From assembly GCA_035236585.1 (NCBI GenBank), contig CP141128.1:30796684-30860683 (forward strand): a DNA stretch of 64,000 bases. Direction: 5' to 3'. The notes beneath the pieces were generated by a model that made no database searches, was not told where the DNA came from, and saw only the letters and a list, made by a program, of their open reading frames with translations. Shown in pieces: positions 63,413 to 64,000 of this stretch; the stretch's first letter is position 1; every line of letters begins with the position of its first letter. The DNA is from Warburgia ugandensis (lineage: Eukaryota; Streptophyta; Magnoliopsida; Canellales; Canellaceae). The position numbers and the translations under genes are program-made.

Positions 63413-64000
63413 TGTAATAACCCCAATTTTTGTAATTGATTGAGAAAATCAATAAAGTTTGAGTTTCAGATATTTCGGACTGAAATATTAGGGTTATTTA
63501 GAATATACTTTTTATAAAAGTATAATCAAATCACAAGACATGTAAAATTGAAATTAAACTTAGCAAACCCTTCAAAATGACTGTAAGTACGACAAATTCT
63601 GAATTCGGATAAAAAATCCTTAAGTTTCTTCATTTCTTGGACAAAAGGGGTAAAATAGTAATTTTACCCAAAAATCAAAATCTCCCAAAAATCAAAATAT
63701 GAGACATCAAAATTTAGAATGTACTGAGAAATACGAATCCATCGCCACTAAGTACACTCAAATCCGAGAACATGGGAATAAAACCCAAAATTTTATACAT
63801 AAATGGCAAAACGGTCTTTTTACACCTTGTGGGGCCCATAAGGGACCCAAAAACCAATCTTATCAACAGACCACGTGAAGTCATGGGTCAACAAATATCA
63901 GCTGGTCTTGGGGAAGAAAAATGGGGCATGGGAGACTTTCATGCCATTTAATCATAAAAAATAAAATATTATAATCATGAAAAAAGACCCAAAATGCCTA
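63413..64000 (+). mobile_element. Del/Tekay-like long LTR, left end; continues past the window
   Basis: Begins TGTAATAACCCCAATTTTTG at 63413, almost identical to the reverse complement of 17122-17090. Preceded by TATTC (63408-63412), the candidate target-site duplication. GTGGGGCCCATAAGGGACCC at about 63829 is the same landmark seen near 11213 and near position 16. Whether it is solo or part of a longer element cannot be seen. Confidence 0.8.

Overview
This window is nuclear DNA from a flowering plant (at least a seed plant). It is AT-rich and consists mostly of decayed transposable elements and captured organelle DNA around one intact host gene. The plant assignment rests on four things: a seven-exon DEAH-box helicase that is close to plant PRP43/DEAH2 throughout, plant-type Ty3/gypsy elements (Del/Tekay-like and Athila/Tat-like), an Au-type SINE, and decayed plant mitochondrial nad9, atp8 and plastid-type trnH copies. 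I cannot name the species.

Layout. 1-17317 is a stack of very long LTRs of one Del/Tekay-like family (ends TGTAATAACCCC-like and GGGTCATCACA-like) in both orientations, partly nested. It includes an Au SINE with a 15-bp target-site duplication (4691-4873), a minisatellite inside one LTR (about 8250-9130) and a decayed copy of the 5' coding part of the TOR partner RAPTOR (11778-13251) lying inside another LTR. 17318-24490 holds a broken minus-strand Ty3/gypsy element with a 5' LTR (19802-20452), an old direct-repeat pair, a hairpin-forming tandem array and a 152-bp tandem duplication. 26412-32146 is the intact minus-strand PRP43/DHX15-type helicase gene with all splice junctions resolved. 33759-37964 is a 4.2-kb solo LTR with near-perfect 5-bp flanking duplications. 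38350-47300 holds another LTR fragment and an Athila/Tat-like Ty3/gypsy element with a recent 494-bp tandem duplication. About 49861-63412 is mitochondrial DNA inserted in the nucleus: a 2.2-kb direct duplication, a plastid-type trnH-GUG, nad9, atp8, three copies of an atp8-leader-like sequence and a family of palindromic repeats. It contains a Ty1/copia LTR remnant and is cut at its right side, inside atp8, by one more Del-like LTR that runs off the window.

Functionally only the helicase looks alive. It should encode a 723-residue ATPase for spliceosome disassembly and ribosome biogenesis, and its upstream region carries a telo-box, common in plant ribosome-biogenesis genes. Everything else is a record of insertions: old LTRs interrupted by younger ones, a host-gene fragment embedded in an LTR, and organelle DNA that was already nuclear when the last LTR landed in atp8. 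I found no CRISPR array, rRNA gene, intact transposon or operon-like gene set.
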